Counted from the first letter of the stretch, positions 16,701 to 25,099 are shown. The stretch is 39,879 bases of DNA from Bacillus sp. ISL-55 (GCF_018613155.1 NZ_JAGGQU010000006.1:1-39879), one strand, 5' to 3'. Notes: generated by a model not told the origin, from the letters alone. Numbers and translations are program-made.

Positions 16701-16872
16701 CCTCATTCCTCCTTATATACAAATCACTTTAGGTTTTCCGGATTTTACTTTAATCATAACTTCACATTGAAAAAATCCTGTCAGATATCCTGACGAACCT
16801 GCTGACTTTTTATCAAGAATTCTTTACGCTTAAGAAAAATTTACAACTCTTTCAGGAAATGAGGAGATGAAG

Positions 16873-17016
16873 GTGGAAAGGCAGAATACATTAGATTTGG
16901 CACAATTGATTATCATGCTCGATCTTTTTCGGGATGAATTGTATGAAGAGCTTTTGAAAAGACATGGAAAGCACGCTGTAGAAATATTACGTGCTGCTCA
17001 AAATGAAACTTTTTAA
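16873..17016 (+). CDS. Very small protein of unknown function (47 aa)
   Basis: This short open frame was found by eye. From GTG at 16873 it reads MERQNTLDLAQLIIMLDLF and continues to a charged helix ending LRAAQNETF. GAGGAG lies six bases upstream; an in-frame ATG at 16867 is directly next to that site. It would form a single amphipathic helix. Its stop overlaps the ribosome site of the FbpA-like gene behind it, which suggests a two-gene operon and is the main support that it is real. The function is unknown. Confidence 0.5.
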   Translation: MERQNTLDLAQLIIMLDLFRDELYEELLKRHGKHAVEILRAAQNETF

Positions 17017-17029
17017 GGAGGGGTTCTCT

Positions 17030-17176
17030 GTGTCCTTGCATTTGCGTACTGCCGTAGAAAAACTAAAGGACCATTATATCCAGCATCTGATCAAATCGAA
17101 AATGACAAATGAAAGCGAAGAAGAATTAAGGAAATTAACATTAACAGAACTAAAAAATTTAATTAATAGGTATTAA
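17030..17176 (+). CDS. FbpA-like small basic protein (48 aa)
   Basis: The sequence LHLRTAVEKLKDHYIQHLI, followed by EELRKLTLTELKNLI, matches the pattern of the Fur-regulated basic protein A (FbpA) family: a basic helix, then L-x-x-LTLxELxxxxxRY. In B. subtilis such proteins are small partners of the FsrA small RNA in iron sparing. GTG at 17030 lies eight bases behind AAGGAGG and removes a 13-residue extension that overlaps the preceding tiny gene. No Fur box was found upstream, so iron control is not supported here. The family assignment rests on a short sequence. Confidence 0.6.
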   Translation: MSLHLRTAVEKLKDHYIQHLIKSKMTNESEEELRKLTLTELKNLINRY

Positions 17177-17197
17177 CGGTTTTAAAATACAAATCAA

Positions 17198-17226
17198 TAG
17201 CCATGTGAGGAAATATAACATATAAT
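17198..17226 (+). promoter_or_regulatory. tnrA promoter with TnrA/GlnR box in the spacer
   Basis: TGTGAGGAAATATAACA (17204-17220) matches TGTNAN7TNACA at every defined position. It is followed immediately by a perfect -10 TATAAT (17221-17226); TAGCCA (17198-17203) is a fair -35 at 17-base spacing. The box thus fills the promoter spacer, a layout expected to repress. Confidence 0.7.
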
Positions 17227-17245
17227 ATTTAAAACTGTTAAAAGC

Positions 17246-17584
17246 GTGGTGTATCAATTGGCTGCAGACCCATCTTCCTTTAAAGAAAAGAAAGTCATAA
17301 CCATAGGCATTGTCAGAGAGCTGACCGGACTTTCTGAACGACAAATACGATATTATGAAGAAAGGAAATTAGTCTTTCCGGACCGAACTCCTGGTGGAAG
17401 CAGAAGATATTCATTCTTAGATGTTGAACAATTAGTTGAGATAGCCAACAAAATCGAAGATGGCGTCCAGACATATGAGATCCGGCAAGAGATGATAAAG
17501 GAAAATAAAAAACATAAAGACGAGGCACATAAGAAAATGATACAAGGACAATTGAATGCTCAATTCGGCGTTCGAAAATACTAA
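17246..17584 (+). CDS. tnrA: MerR-family nitrogen regulator TnrA (112 aa)
   Basis: This is a MerR/GlnR-type DNA-binding regulator. The winged helix-turn-helix is clear: IGIVRELTGLSERQIRYYEERKL followed by the wing FPDRTPGGSRRYSF. The C-terminal tail, ending GQLNAQFG, resembles TnrA, whose tail binds feedback-inhibited glutamine synthetase; GlnR normally lies next to glnA, which is absent. TnrA activates nitrogen-scavenging genes when nitrogen is limiting and represses others. The start is uncertain: GTG at 17246 or 17249, or TTG at 17258 (108 aa, nearer the usual family start); none has a strong ribosome site. Perfect TnrA boxes lie before this gene and before amtB. It has its own terminator. 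Confidence 0.85.
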   Translation: MVYQLAADPSSFKEKKVITIGIVRELTGLSERQIRYYEERKLVFPDRTPGGSRRYSFLDVEQLVEIANKIEDGVQTYEIRQEMIKENKKHKDEAHKKMIQGQLNAQFGVRKY

Positions 17585-17588
17585 CTTT

Positions 17589-17620
17589 AAAACCTTCAAT
17601 CTTGGAGGTTTTTTCTTTTT
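17589..17620 (+). terminator. Terminator of tnrA
   Basis: AAAACCTTC pairs with GGAGGTTTT (one G-T pair) around a six-base loop, followed by a long T-rich run. Confidence 0.8.
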
Positions 17621-17632
17621 GTTTAAAAAACA

Positions 17633-17684
17633 TGTGAGGTTTTCTGACACAAACGTAGATTGATTGAAAAATACATGCGAGAAT
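17633..17684 (+). promoter_or_regulatory. amtB promoter with upstream TnrA box
   Basis: TGTGAGGTTTTCTGACA (17633-17649) matches TGTNAN7TNACA perfectly. A plausible -10, GAGAAT (17679-17684), puts the transcript start near 17691, so the box is centred about 50 bases upstream. This is the position known for TnrA-activated promoters. Confidence 0.75.
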
Positions 17685-17720
17685 ACAAACTACATTCACA
17701 ATTTGAAAGGGGACGAAAAA

Positions 17721-19040
17721 ATGGATACGGTGTTTTTAATGAATAGCTTATGGGTTATGATTTCCGCGGTTTTGGTTATTTTGATGATTGGAGGTTTTAT
17801 CCTGCTTGAAACAGGATCAACAAGAATGAAGAACGCCGGCCACATTGCCGGTAAAACGATACTGACATTTGGAATTTCATCAATCGTTTTCTGGGCTGTC
17901 GGTTATGGACTTATTTTTGGGGATGGTAACTCGATAGTTGGTTTTTCGGACTTTTTCTATTCTGGCTATGATGTAGAGGGCTTAGGACTTTCAGGTGCAG
18001 TATTCTTTCTGTTCCAGTTGGCTTTTGCCGGGATATCCTTAACGATTGCCTTTGGCGGATTTGCTGAGAGAGCAAAATTGTCTGTATACCTTGTCTTTGC
18101 GCTTCTATTCTCCGTGTTAGTTTATCCGTTCATTGCTCATTGGATTTGGGGCGGCGGCTGGCTTGCAGAACACGGAAAACAGGATTTCGCCGGTTCAACT
18201 GTAGTCCACCTGACTGGAGCAATGGCGGCACTGGCAGCGACAATCCTCTTGAAGCCCCGTATTGGCAAATTTAATAAAGACGGTTCAGCTAATAATATTG
18301 AAGGTCACAATCAAGTTTTCACAGCATTGAGCGTATTGTTATTATGGGTTGGCTGGTTCGGGTTTAATGCAGGAAGCACCGTTTCTGTCGATGGAGCATT
18401 CTTTGGGTTTGTTGCTCTAAACACGAATCTTGCGGCAGCTGCTGGTACTGTTGCAGCCATGCTAATCTCCTGGATTGTTTTAGGCAAAGCGGATGTTCCA
18501 ATGATGCTCAACGGAGCGCTCGCAGGCCTGGTTGCCATTACGGCATCCTGTGCATTTGTTGATACTTGGGCATCGGTTGTCATCGGATTGATTGCCGGCA
18601 TCCTTGTTTTCTACAGTATTCGCTTCTTTGAAAGCAGAAAGATAGATGATCCTATCTTTGCGCTATCAGTACACGGTACAGCTGGTGTTTGGGGAACTCT
18701 ATCGACAGGATTCTTTGCGACCCCCGAGTTAGCCACAGTCGGAAATCCTGGATTGTTTTATGGCGGCGGCCTTGAACAGCTGGGAGTACAGGCGTTGGGT
18801 GTTGTGGCCTCAGGCGCTTTCGCTTTCATCGTATCTTATATCATCTTATCGATTATGAAGGTAACAATGAAGGGCTTGCGGGTGACAGAAGAGGAAGAAA
18901 TCATCGGCCTGGATATTAGTGAACATGGAAGCTATGGGTATCCTGAATTGGTCAATAAAGAATCAGTTGCAAAGGGATCAATCGAAATCCCCTCAACAGG
19001 CAATGTTCCTTTAAATTCACAGCAACCATCTGTCAATTAA
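17721..19040 (+). CDS. amtB: Ammonium transporter, Amt family (439 aa)
   Basis: This integral membrane channel takes up ammonium (Amt/MEP/Rh family). About eleven membrane segments are visible. The twin histidines of the pore are present: His163 in STVVHLTGAMAAL and His318 in LSVHGTAGVWG. The signature FQLAFAGISLTIAFGGFAERAK is also there. The C-terminal cytoplasmic tail, which contains GLDISEHGSYGYPE, is the part that PII proteins bind in relatives. ATG at 17721 follows GAAAGGGGA; the upstream extension contains promoter sequence. It is the B. subtilis nrgA counterpart, but no glnK/nrgB follows; a terminator and a DUF294 gene do. Expression should be TnrA-activated in nitrogen limitation. 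Confidence 0.92.
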   Translation: MDTVFLMNSLWVMISAVLVILMIGGFILLETGSTRMKNAGHIAGKTILTFGISSIVFWAVGYGLIFGDGNSIVGFSDFFYSGYDVEGLGLSGAVFFLFQLAFAGISLTIAFGGFAERAKLSVYLVFALLFSVLVYPFIAHWIWGGGWLAEHGKQDFAGSTVVHLTGAMAALAATILLKPRIGKFNKDGSANNIEGHNQVFTALSVLLLWVGWFGFNAGSTVSVDGAFFGFVALNTNLAAAAGTVAAMLISWIVLGKADVPMMLNGALAGLVAITASCAFVDTWASVVIGLIAGILVFYSIRFFESRKIDDPIFALSVHGTAGVWGTLSTGFFATPELATVGNPGLFYGGGLEQLGVQALGVVASGAFAFIVSYIILSIMKVTMKGLRVTEEEEIIGLDISEHGSYGYPELVNKESVAKGSIEIPSTGNVPLNSQQPSVN

Positions 19041-19056
19041 TGTTTGAGGTAATAAA

Positions 19057-19088
19057 GCGGCGGCCCCTTTGTGGGCCAGCCGTCTTTT
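19057..19088 (+). terminator. Terminator of amtB
   Basis: GC-rich hairpin with GGC-GGCCC pairing to GGGCC-A-GCC (one bulged A), followed by TCTTTT, 17 bases after the stop. Confidence 0.8.
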
Positions 19089-19117
19089 GATGATTGAGAA
19101 AGGAGTCCGTCCGACTT

Positions 19118-20086
19118 ATGAATGTGAGTGACGATTCAAATAGAAATGGAATAAAAGTCAAAATGCTGGCTGACGCTTCTTTTAGCAATGAACAATTAAA
19201 CCATTTTCATGATTTAGTCTATGATCAAGTCTTAACTGCTGCATTAAGCAAAGTCTCAAATGAATATGGGCCACCCCCTTCCCCATTCTCCTTCTTCGTC
19301 ATGGGCAGTGCTGGTCGAATTGAGCAGTCAATTTGGAGTGACCAGGACCATGGATTGGTTTTCACACTAAACACAGATGAAGCGCAGGAGTACTTTTTAA
19401 AGGTAGGAGTCGAGATTTCCGAAGGATTAGAAAATGCTGGCTATAAAAAATGTTCGGGTTCTGTTATGGCCAGCAATCCATTGTGGTGTAAATCAATGGA
19501 CGATTGGGAGACTCAACTGGTACTTTGGGTGGGTGAATCTACATGGGAGTCCATCCGCTATTTGCTCATATTCGCAGATGCCAGGTCGATCTACGGCACA
19601 CCTGGCATGGTAAGCAGATTGAAAGAAAAAGCATTTGATGAAGTTAAAAGGGAGCAATTGCTGTTAAGAATGCTTGATAACACAATGTATATGAAAAAAG
19701 GGGTCGGAGTACTTGGCCAGCTGCTTGTAGAAACTCATGGAGCTTATTCTGGATCTATTAATCTTAAGGAAACTGCATTCCTTCCCTTCGTGAATGCAGC
19801 AAGACTGTTATCATTTTACGAAGGGATAAAAGAAACTCCCACACTCTCTCGTATCAGCCGTGTATCTATAGACTTGATGCCTGTTCAAGATAAATCTTTG
19901 TACAGCAAGAATTTCACTGCACTGCTTGACTATCGCCTTAAACATGGAAGCAACAGTGATTATGACTCCGGCCACTACGTAAATACCAGTAAGCTCACGA
20001 AAGATGAAAAGAAATCTTTGAAGGAAATTCTTAAAGTTGGTGAACAATTTTATGAACACGTCCGAAAGATGCTTGAAAGGATGTAA
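19118..20086 (+). CDS. DUF294 GlnD-like nucleotidyltransferase protein (322 aa)
   Basis: The N-terminal half is a GlnD-type nucleotidyltransferase domain (DUF294) with the motif GSAGR at 63-67, then Glu69, Gln70 and the metal-binding aspartates Asp75 and Asp77 in SDQDHGL. The C-terminal half is the partner domain DUF294_C, mostly helical. There are no CBS or cyclic-nucleotide domains, which some relatives carry. It should transfer a nucleotide to a protein or small molecule; the target is unknown. ATG at 19118 follows GAAAGGAG with a 12-base gap; an upstream TTG at 19094 lies before the ribosome site. The exonuclease gene follows after five bases, so the two form an operon. Confidence 0.8.
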   Translation: MNVSDDSNRNGIKVKMLADASFSNEQLNHFHDLVYDQVLTAALSKVSNEYGPPPSPFSFFVMGSAGRIEQSIWSDQDHGLVFTLNTDEAQEYFLKVGVEISEGLENAGYKKCSGSVMASNPLWCKSMDDWETQLVLWVGESTWESIRYLLIFADARSIYGTPGMVSRLKEKAFDEVKREQLLLRMLDNTMYMKKGVGVLGQLLVETHGAYSGSINLKETAFLPFVNAARLLSFYEGIKETPTLSRISRVSIDLMPVQDKSLYSKNFTALLDYRLKHGSNSDYDSGHYVNTSKLTKDEKKSLKEILKVGEQFYEHVRKMLERM

Positions 20087-20091
20087 GTTTT

Positions 20092-20826
20092 ATGGGAATG
20101 AATGATATGGTTCGGTTCTTTCGGCAAATGACCGGGAAGCTTGGTTCGCACATCTATGCAGGAATGCCCCCTAACTCAAATCCGCAGCAGATGTCTTTTT
20201 TAAGGCAGCTGCAAAAAGAAATGAAAGAAGGAAATAGCCTCGACTGTCCGTTGGAAGAATTACCAGTCGTCGTTTTTGACCTCGAGACAACAGGCTTTTA
20301 TCCTGAAAAAGGCGATGGGATCATCTCAATAGGAGCTGTCAAAGTAATTGGTTCCAGGATACTAGATGATGAGGTTTTTTACTCATTAATCAACCCTGAA
20401 TTTCCAGTGCCGATTGATGTCCTTAGACTGACCTCTATTACTGAGGAAGAGCTCATGGATGCCCCGCATACTTCAGAAGTGCTGATGGAATTTTTAAATT
20501 TTATTGGCAGCTCAGTGCTTGTTGCTCACCATGCAAAACATGAGCAAGCCTTTATGAAGAAATTTACAAGCAGCCATTTACGTTTTAATTTCGAACACAG
20601 AGTGATAGATACTTTATTTTTAATAAGATTATTCCAGCCTGTTGTCAGTTCCTTGCCTTTGGAACAAGTTTGCCTCGAGTGCGGCATTGAAGTAAACGGT
20701 AGGCATCATGCATTGGCAGATGCTAAAATGGCAGCGAAGCTTTGGACTTTTTATATAAAAAAAGCCCGTGAGCAGGGTTACCGGAATTTGCGTGAGGTAT
20801 ATGAATACCTATCCTTGATAAGATAA
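20092..20826 (+). CDS. DnaQ-like 3'-5' exonuclease (244 aa)
   Basis: This protein has a DEDDh exonuclease domain (about 57-225) like the epsilon subunit of DNA polymerase III, after a 55-residue leader. The first motif is VVFDLETTGF with Asp63 and Glu65. The third motif is GRHHALADA with His205/206 and Asp210. The second motif reads VAHHAKHEQAFM, where the usual Asn and Asp are His and Glu151. It is the second gene of a pair with the DUF294 nucleotidyltransferase; this pairing is also known beside acetate-transporter operons in Proteobacteria. The substrate (DNA, RNA or a small nucleotide) is unknown. Confidence 0.8.
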   Translation: MGMNDMVRFFRQMTGKLGSHIYAGMPPNSNPQQMSFLRQLQKEMKEGNSLDCPLEELPVVVFDLETTGFYPEKGDGIISIGAVKVIGSRILDDEVFYSLINPEFPVPIDVLRLTSITEEELMDAPHTSEVLMEFLNFIGSSVLVAHHAKHEQAFMKKFTSSHLRFNFEHRVIDTLFLIRLFQPVVSSLPLEQVCLECGIEVNGRHHALADAKMAAKLWTFYIKKAREQGYRNLREVYEYLSLIR

Positions 20827-21005
20827 CCTTGCTCCGCGCATCCCTCCCCAAATTTCCTTTCTTTAATTTCTTTATTCCATTTAGCTCAAATCATTTTATT
20901 TTGATTACCGAAAGATAATTGTTACTATTGAATTGTATAACCGCTGGGAATAGTAAAAATGCTAATCCTATCAGTTAATATTATTCAATGAAGGAAGTTG
21001 AAAAA

Positions 21006-22022
21006 ATGACCGAAAATAAACGTTTAAACGATATAAAATATTCCGTGCTCGACTTGGCTCCGATTGTTGAAGGCGGCACAGCAGCAGATGCGTTAAAAAA
21101 CACACTGGATCTTGCCCAGCATGCTGAAAAATGGGGCTTTAACCGCTATTGGTTAGCAGAACATCATAACATGCCTGGCATCGCAAGTTCTGCTACATCG
21201 GTCGTCATCGGCCATGTTGCAGCCGGTACATCCTCTATTAGAGTTGGTTCAGGCGGTATCATGCTGCCGAACCATGCTCCTTTAGTGATAGCTGAACAAT
21301 TCGGTACACTTGAATCACTCTTCCCAGGGCGAATTGATCTTGGTCTTGGTCGCGCTCCGGGAACTGACCAGGTGACGGCCTATGCGTTACGACGCGAACG
21401 CCGCAGTGATGGTCAGGATTTCCCTGAGCAATTGGATGAACTTCGCGCATATTTTAATCCTGAGCTCGATTCTCAATATCGAAGTGTCAGGGCGATTCCC
21501 GGCGAAGGATTGAATATTCCCATCTGGTTATTAGGCTCAAGTGGCTATAGTGCTCAGCTTGCAGGACAACTAGGGTTGCCGTTTTCTTTCGCCAGCCACT
21601 TCTCACCTGAAAATACTTTAGGTGCACTCAAGCTTTACCGAAGGAGTTTCCAGCCTTCAGAAGTTTTGCAAGCGCCATACGCAATGGTCGGTGTTAATGT
21701 GATTGCTGCCGAAACCGATGAAGAAGCAGAATTCCTGGCAACATCGATGCAGCAGCAGTTCCTTAACTTGTTCAGGAATAATCCAAGTCCATTGCTGCCT
21801 CCTGTAAATAATCTGGAAAACCAGCTGAGTGATTATGAAAAAATGCTGCTGGACAGCCGTATCGGGTCTTCAATCGTAGGCAGCCCTGAAACCATCAAAA
21901 CAAAGCTGCAGCAATTCCTGGATGAAACACAGGCAGACGAAATGATCGTCAACGCGCAGATTTTTGACCATAAAGCTAGGTTGAAATCATTTGAAATCGT
22001 TTCTGATGTTTTTAAAGGATAG
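21006..22022 (+). CDS. LLM-class flavin-dependent oxidoreductase (338 aa)
   Basis: This second luciferase-like FMN-dependent oxidoreductase of 'group 1' shares with the 4571-5563 protein the segments [55 protein letters not shown] and [17 protein letters not shown]. Length is normal. ATG at 21006 is preferred over the ATG at 20988, which lies before the GAAGGAAG ribosome site. It is a single gene, with 179 bases of unassigned A/T-rich sequence in front and a terminator behind. The substrate is unknown. Confidence 0.85.
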   Translation: MTENKRLNDIKYSVLDLAPIVEGGTAADALKNTLDLAQHAEKWGFNRYWLAEHHNMPGIASSATSVVIGHVAAGTSSIRVGSGGIMLPNHAPLVIAEQFGTLESLFPGRIDLGLGRAPGTDQVTAYALRRERRSDGQDFPEQLDELRAYFNPELDSQYRSVRAIPGEGLNIPIWLLGSSGYSAQLAGQLGLPFSFASHFSPENTLGALKLYRRSFQPSEVLQAPYAMVGVNVIAAETDEEAEFLATSMQQQFLNLFRNNPSPLLPPVNNLENQLSDYEKMLLDSRIGSSIVGSPETIKTKLQQFLDETQADEMIVNAQIFDHKARLKSFEIVSDVFKG

Positions 22023-22041
22023 ATAAAGTAGATCATGGTAG

Positions 22042-22075
22042 AAAGAGGAGAATCCGATTGATTCTCCTCTTTTAA
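22042..22075. terminator. Terminator between the LLM gene and coaW
   Basis: A perfect 13-bp stem, AAAGAGGAGAATC paired with GATTCTCCTCTTT around a five-base loop, is followed by T-rich sequence. It serves the plus-strand gene and probably also the convergent coaW. Confidence 0.85.
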
Positions 22076-22091
22076 TTTTGGCCTATACGCA

Positions 22092-22895
22092 TCACTTGAA
22101 TATTGCCCCGATTGCTCCGCTGAATTCGCCATTTTGAAGAAAGATTGGTTCCAGCCCCGACATTTTACAATAGTAATCAAGATTTTCTTGCAAGGGCTTA
22201 TTGCCTGCCAGCGTACTACCGATGAATACCACTTTCTTTGTGTCGTGCAAAGCAGCAGTTTGTACGGTTAAAAGAGTGATGGTCTCTGCAATCATATTCA
22301 ATATTGAAGCCATTTTGTCAGCCTCAGAGCTTGAAGAAACCGCTTCTGACTTTGCGAAATTGCTTGCGGTTAACTCGCCATGGATCGGTGGTTCTTCGGG
22401 GTGATAAATATCCTTCACCAAAAGGTCAACGTTTCCTTTTTCACCTGAGTCAGACAAGCTTACCAGACTTGCAAAATCACTCCGATCAGACAGAAGTTTC
22501 CCCATTCCCATAAAAGTACCGCCGCCAATGCCGCTGCCAAGAACCCTGTCATATTGTTCGCCTTCAATTTTAAACCAGGAAGTGCCAGTACCAATATTAA
22601 CGAGCAAGGATTTTTCACGACTAGGCAATCCTTCCTTCATTATTAAGTAATTCGCACCTTCACAGGCTGCAGTAAATTCATCGACTATCTCTGCATTCGG
22701 AAAGAATTCGGCTTTAATTTTTCCTGCTCTCCCGCCCGTCAGGAAGACCTTTTTGTTAGCCGAAAATAGTTTCAGCCACCCTAATGATTCGGCCATTTCT
22801 CCTATCGGTTGTTTGCGAAAATGCAGACTGCCATTTTCCTCATAAGCAATTTTAATTAATGACCCTCCAGCGTCAATGCCTATTCTATTATACAT
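22092..22895 (-). CDS. coaW: Type II pantothenate kinase CoaW (267 aa)
   Basis: This cytosolic enzyme phosphorylates pantothenate, the first step of coenzyme A synthesis. It shows the acetate/sugar kinase fold of type II enzymes: the phosphate loop GIDAGGSLIK at 6-15, VDEFTAACEGANYL near 71-84, LVNIGTGTSW near 98-107, and GSGIGGGTFMGMGKLL. Length matches Staphylococcus and Bacillus CoaW. Type II kinases are not feedback-inhibited by CoA. GGGGAG lies seven bases before the ATG. It is a single gene, near but separated by a terminator from the acyl-CoA island, which would place demands on CoA supply. Confidence 0.88.
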   Translation of the reverse strand: MYNRIGIDAGGSLIKIAYEENGSLHFRKQPIGEMAESLGWLKLFSANKKVFLTGGRAGKIKAEFFPNAEIVDEFTAACEGANYLIMKEGLPSREKSLLVNIGTGTSWFKIEGEQYDRVLGSGIGGGTFMGMGKLLSDRSDFASLVSLSDSGEKGNVDLLVKDIYHPEEPPIHGELTASNFAKSEAVSSSSEADKMASILNMIAETITLLTVQTAALHDTKKVVFIGSTLAGNKPLQENLDYYCKMSGLEPIFLQNGEFSGAIGAIFK

Positions 22896-22970
22896 GAGGT
22901 CTCCCCTTTCATAGGAAATTTGCCAAGTTAACCTTTTTTCTATTGTAAGTCACTGTGAAACTTGAAAGCA

Positions 22971-23000
22971 AAGAAAAGCGGCAGTCATTTTCCCTGCCGC
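22971..23000 (-). terminator. Terminator of the liv/acyl-CoA gene row
   Basis: On the minus strand GCGGCAG and CTGCCGC form a 7-bp stem with a nine-base loop, followed by TTTTCTTT. It lies about 105 bases after the binding-protein stop. Confidence 0.75.
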
Positions 23001-23105
23001 CTTCACATTGTGTATGTTTTGTACCTCTCCTTTAGCAAGCTGCTTTATTATAAAAAGCAATGGGGACAGTTGGCCGGTATCTATACTGACTACACAATGG
23101 CCCTA

Positions 23106-24302
23106 TTAATCAGCCTTGATTGGCACTACTTTCCCATCCTCGATCGCTGCGACGATCAGCTCAGCTTCAAACCCACCATTAGGATCAATCTTTGGAATGA
23201 CATATACTTTTTTATCTTCTGGAAGATTATCCAAACCATCCTGCATATGCGCCATGATTTTTTCTGGATCGTCTACTGATCCTGCTGCTTTTATCGCTTC
23301 AGCGAAAACATACATTGCAATATAATTCAAGCCAGCTTCTGAACCTGGATCTTCCTTATGTTTTGCCTGATAATTCTTCACGAATTCTGGGATGCCAGGA
23401 CTGTCAGAATTAACAAGCGGCATTACACCAATCGCTCCATTAAGGACATCATAGCTGCCTGTAACCTTCTTCATTTCATCGAACTTTGCCTGGTCCATGA
23501 CAATGAATCCGCCTTTGAAGCCTAGTTCTCTCGCTTGTTTCGCAACTTTTGCGGTTGGCTCTGACGGCCCGCCGATAAACAATACATCAGGCTTCTCTTT
23601 CAGGGCATTAGTTATGATCGTAAAGAAATCAGTATCTTTGGCGAAGTCAATAGAAGAGTTATACACGACTTCTCCGCCTGCTTTTTCCCAATGAGGCTGC
23701 AGCTTTTCTGCCCAGTCTTTACCATATTGAGAGGCAGTCGGCAGGAAGGCGATTTTCTTGCCGAATTTCTCCATTGAATAACTTGTGAACGGCTCAAGAT
23801 AGCCATCATAACGAGGAGGGATTCGCACTGTTAATTTATTGCCGCCTTCAGTTACCTTAGGTTCACTTGTGTAGGCGCCAATAATGAATTTTTCCTGCTG
23901 GTTAAATACCTGCATGGCTGCCACCCCACCGCTGTGCGGTGTGAAAATAATCGGTGTCTTATTCTCCTGCATCAGTCGCTTGGCATTCGCTCCTGCTTCA
24001 TTTGGCAAATATTTGTCATCAAGGGAGACGACATTGAATTTATACTTCTTGCCATTTACTTCGACTCCGCCAGCATTGTTAATTTCCTCAGCTGCCATTT
24101 GTACACCGTTTAAAGTCCGCTCTCCATAAAAGGCTGCTGGTCCGCTTAACGGCCCTGTATATCCGATATTAATAGTACCTTCCCCTGATGCTTCGCCATT
24201 CGATCCTCCCGTATTGGTTTTTTCAGAGCTGTTGCAAGCGGCAAGGCTGAAAATTAAAGCAAACATCATACTCAAAAACAGTAACAGTTTAAATTTTTTC
24301 AT
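23106..24302 (-). CDS. Branched-chain-type ABC substrate-binding lipoprotein (398 aa)
   Basis: This is a periplasmic-type type I binding protein of the LivJ/amide family, attached to the membrane as a lipoprotein: signal peptide with lipobox LAAC, Cys23. The mature part starts with a Ser/Gly/Asn-rich linker and then INIGYTGPLSGPAAFYGERTLNGVQMAAEEINNAGGVEV, the classical family opening. It is the last gene of the row, downstream of livF with an 89-base gap and its own AAGGGGGA site. Its ligand may be an amino acid, but the operon context (CoA ligase, acyl-CoA dehydrogenases) suggests a carboxylic acid; such Liv-type importers for aromatic or short acids are known. Confidence 0.85.
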   Translation of the reverse strand: MKKFKLLLFLSMMFALIFSLAACNSSEKTNTGGSNGEASGEGTINIGYTGPLSGPAAFYGERTLNGVQMAAEEINNAGGVEVNGKKYKFNVVSLDDKYLPNEAGANAKRLMQENKTPIIFTPHSGGVAAMQVFNQQEKFIIGAYTSEPKVTEGGNKLTVRIPPRYDGYLEPFTSYSMEKFGKKIAFLPTASQYGKDWAEKLQPHWEKAGGEVVYNSSIDFAKDTDFFTIITNALKEKPDVLFIGGPSEPTAKVAKQARELGFKGGFIVMDQAKFDEMKKVTGSYDVLNGAIGVMPLVNSDSPGIPEFVKNYQAKHKEDPGSEAGLNYIAMYVFAEAIKAAGSVDDPEKIMAHMQDGLDNLPEDKKVYVIPKIDPNGGFEAELIVAAIEDGKVVPIKAD

Positions 24303-24391
24303 TTGCTTTTCCCCCTTAATTTGTTTTCTTAATATTTAGAAATATAATTATAGACCGCTTCGCACCCACCTCCCTAAAGACAGAAGTTGTT

Positions 24392-25099
24392 CTAAGCACC
24401 GATATAAGCTTTCTTGATCTCATCATTCGCGAAGAGTTCCTCCGAAGTACCTTCCAGCACAACTTCACCGTTTTCAAATACATAGCCTTTATCAGCAATC
24501 CTCAAGGCAGCATTAGCATTTTGTTCGGCCAGGAGGATTGTGGTGCCTTCGCTATTGATGGTTTTGATCACTTCAAACATCTGCTCAACAATCAACGGAG
24601 CCAGTCCAATGGAAGGTTCATCGAGAAGCATAAGCTTCGGCCTTGCCATGAGTGCTCTTCCAATAGCCAGCATTTGCTGCTGGCCTCCACTCAGTGAACC
24701 AGCCATATCATCCTGCTTTTCTTCTAAAATTGGGAAAAGTTCGTATACGTGCTTCATCGATTCCTTTATCCCTTTTTTATTCTTTCTGTGGACATAGGCT
24801 CCCATCTTCAAATTCTCTTCTACTGTCATCGAAGGGAACAGTTTACGGCCTTCTGCGCACTGTACAATGCCTGACTGGACAATTTTATCTGGAGAGCGTT
24901 TGTTCAGGGATTCACCTTCAAATTCGATTACTCCTGAAGACGCCTTGTTCAGGCCGCTGATCGTCTTGAATATTGTGCTTTTTCCTGCCCCGTTCGCACC
25001 TAGCAAAACAACGATTTGACCAGGAAATACCTCAAGATTTACATTATGGACAGCTGTGAAGCTTCCGTAGTTTACTGAAACGTCCTGGAGTTTAAGCAA
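24392..25099 (-). CDS. livF: LivF-type ABC ATPase (235 aa)
   Basis: This is one of two ATP-binding subunits of a branched-chain-type importer. Walker A GANGAGKST (about 34-42), signature LSGGQQQML, Walker B LMLLDEPSIGL and the switch region LLAEQNA are all intact. The start is taken as TTG at 25099, which is behind GGGAGGGAG and fits the usual family start; it overlaps the end of livG by eight bases. The reading frame is open further upstream inside livG without a good start. It pairs with LivG, whose signature motif is degenerate. Confidence 0.88.
   Translation of the reverse strand: MLKLQDVSVNYGSFTAVHNVNLEVFPGQIVVLLGANGAGKSTIFKTISGLNKASSGVIEFEGESLNKRSPDKIVQSGIVQCAEGRKLFPSMTVEENLKMGAYVHRKNKKGIKESMKHVYELFPILEEKQDDMAGSLSGGQQQMLAIGRALMARPKLMLLDEPSIGLAPLIVEQMFEVIKTINSEGTTILLAEQNANAALRIADKGYVFENGEVVLEGTSEELFANDEIKKAYIGA

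Noticed and set aside
16715-16872. Fur box before the FbpA-like gene
   Set aside because: No stretch comes near the TGATAATNATTATCA consensus; only A/T-rich sequence and a 5-bp GTCAG/CTGAC hairpin are present.
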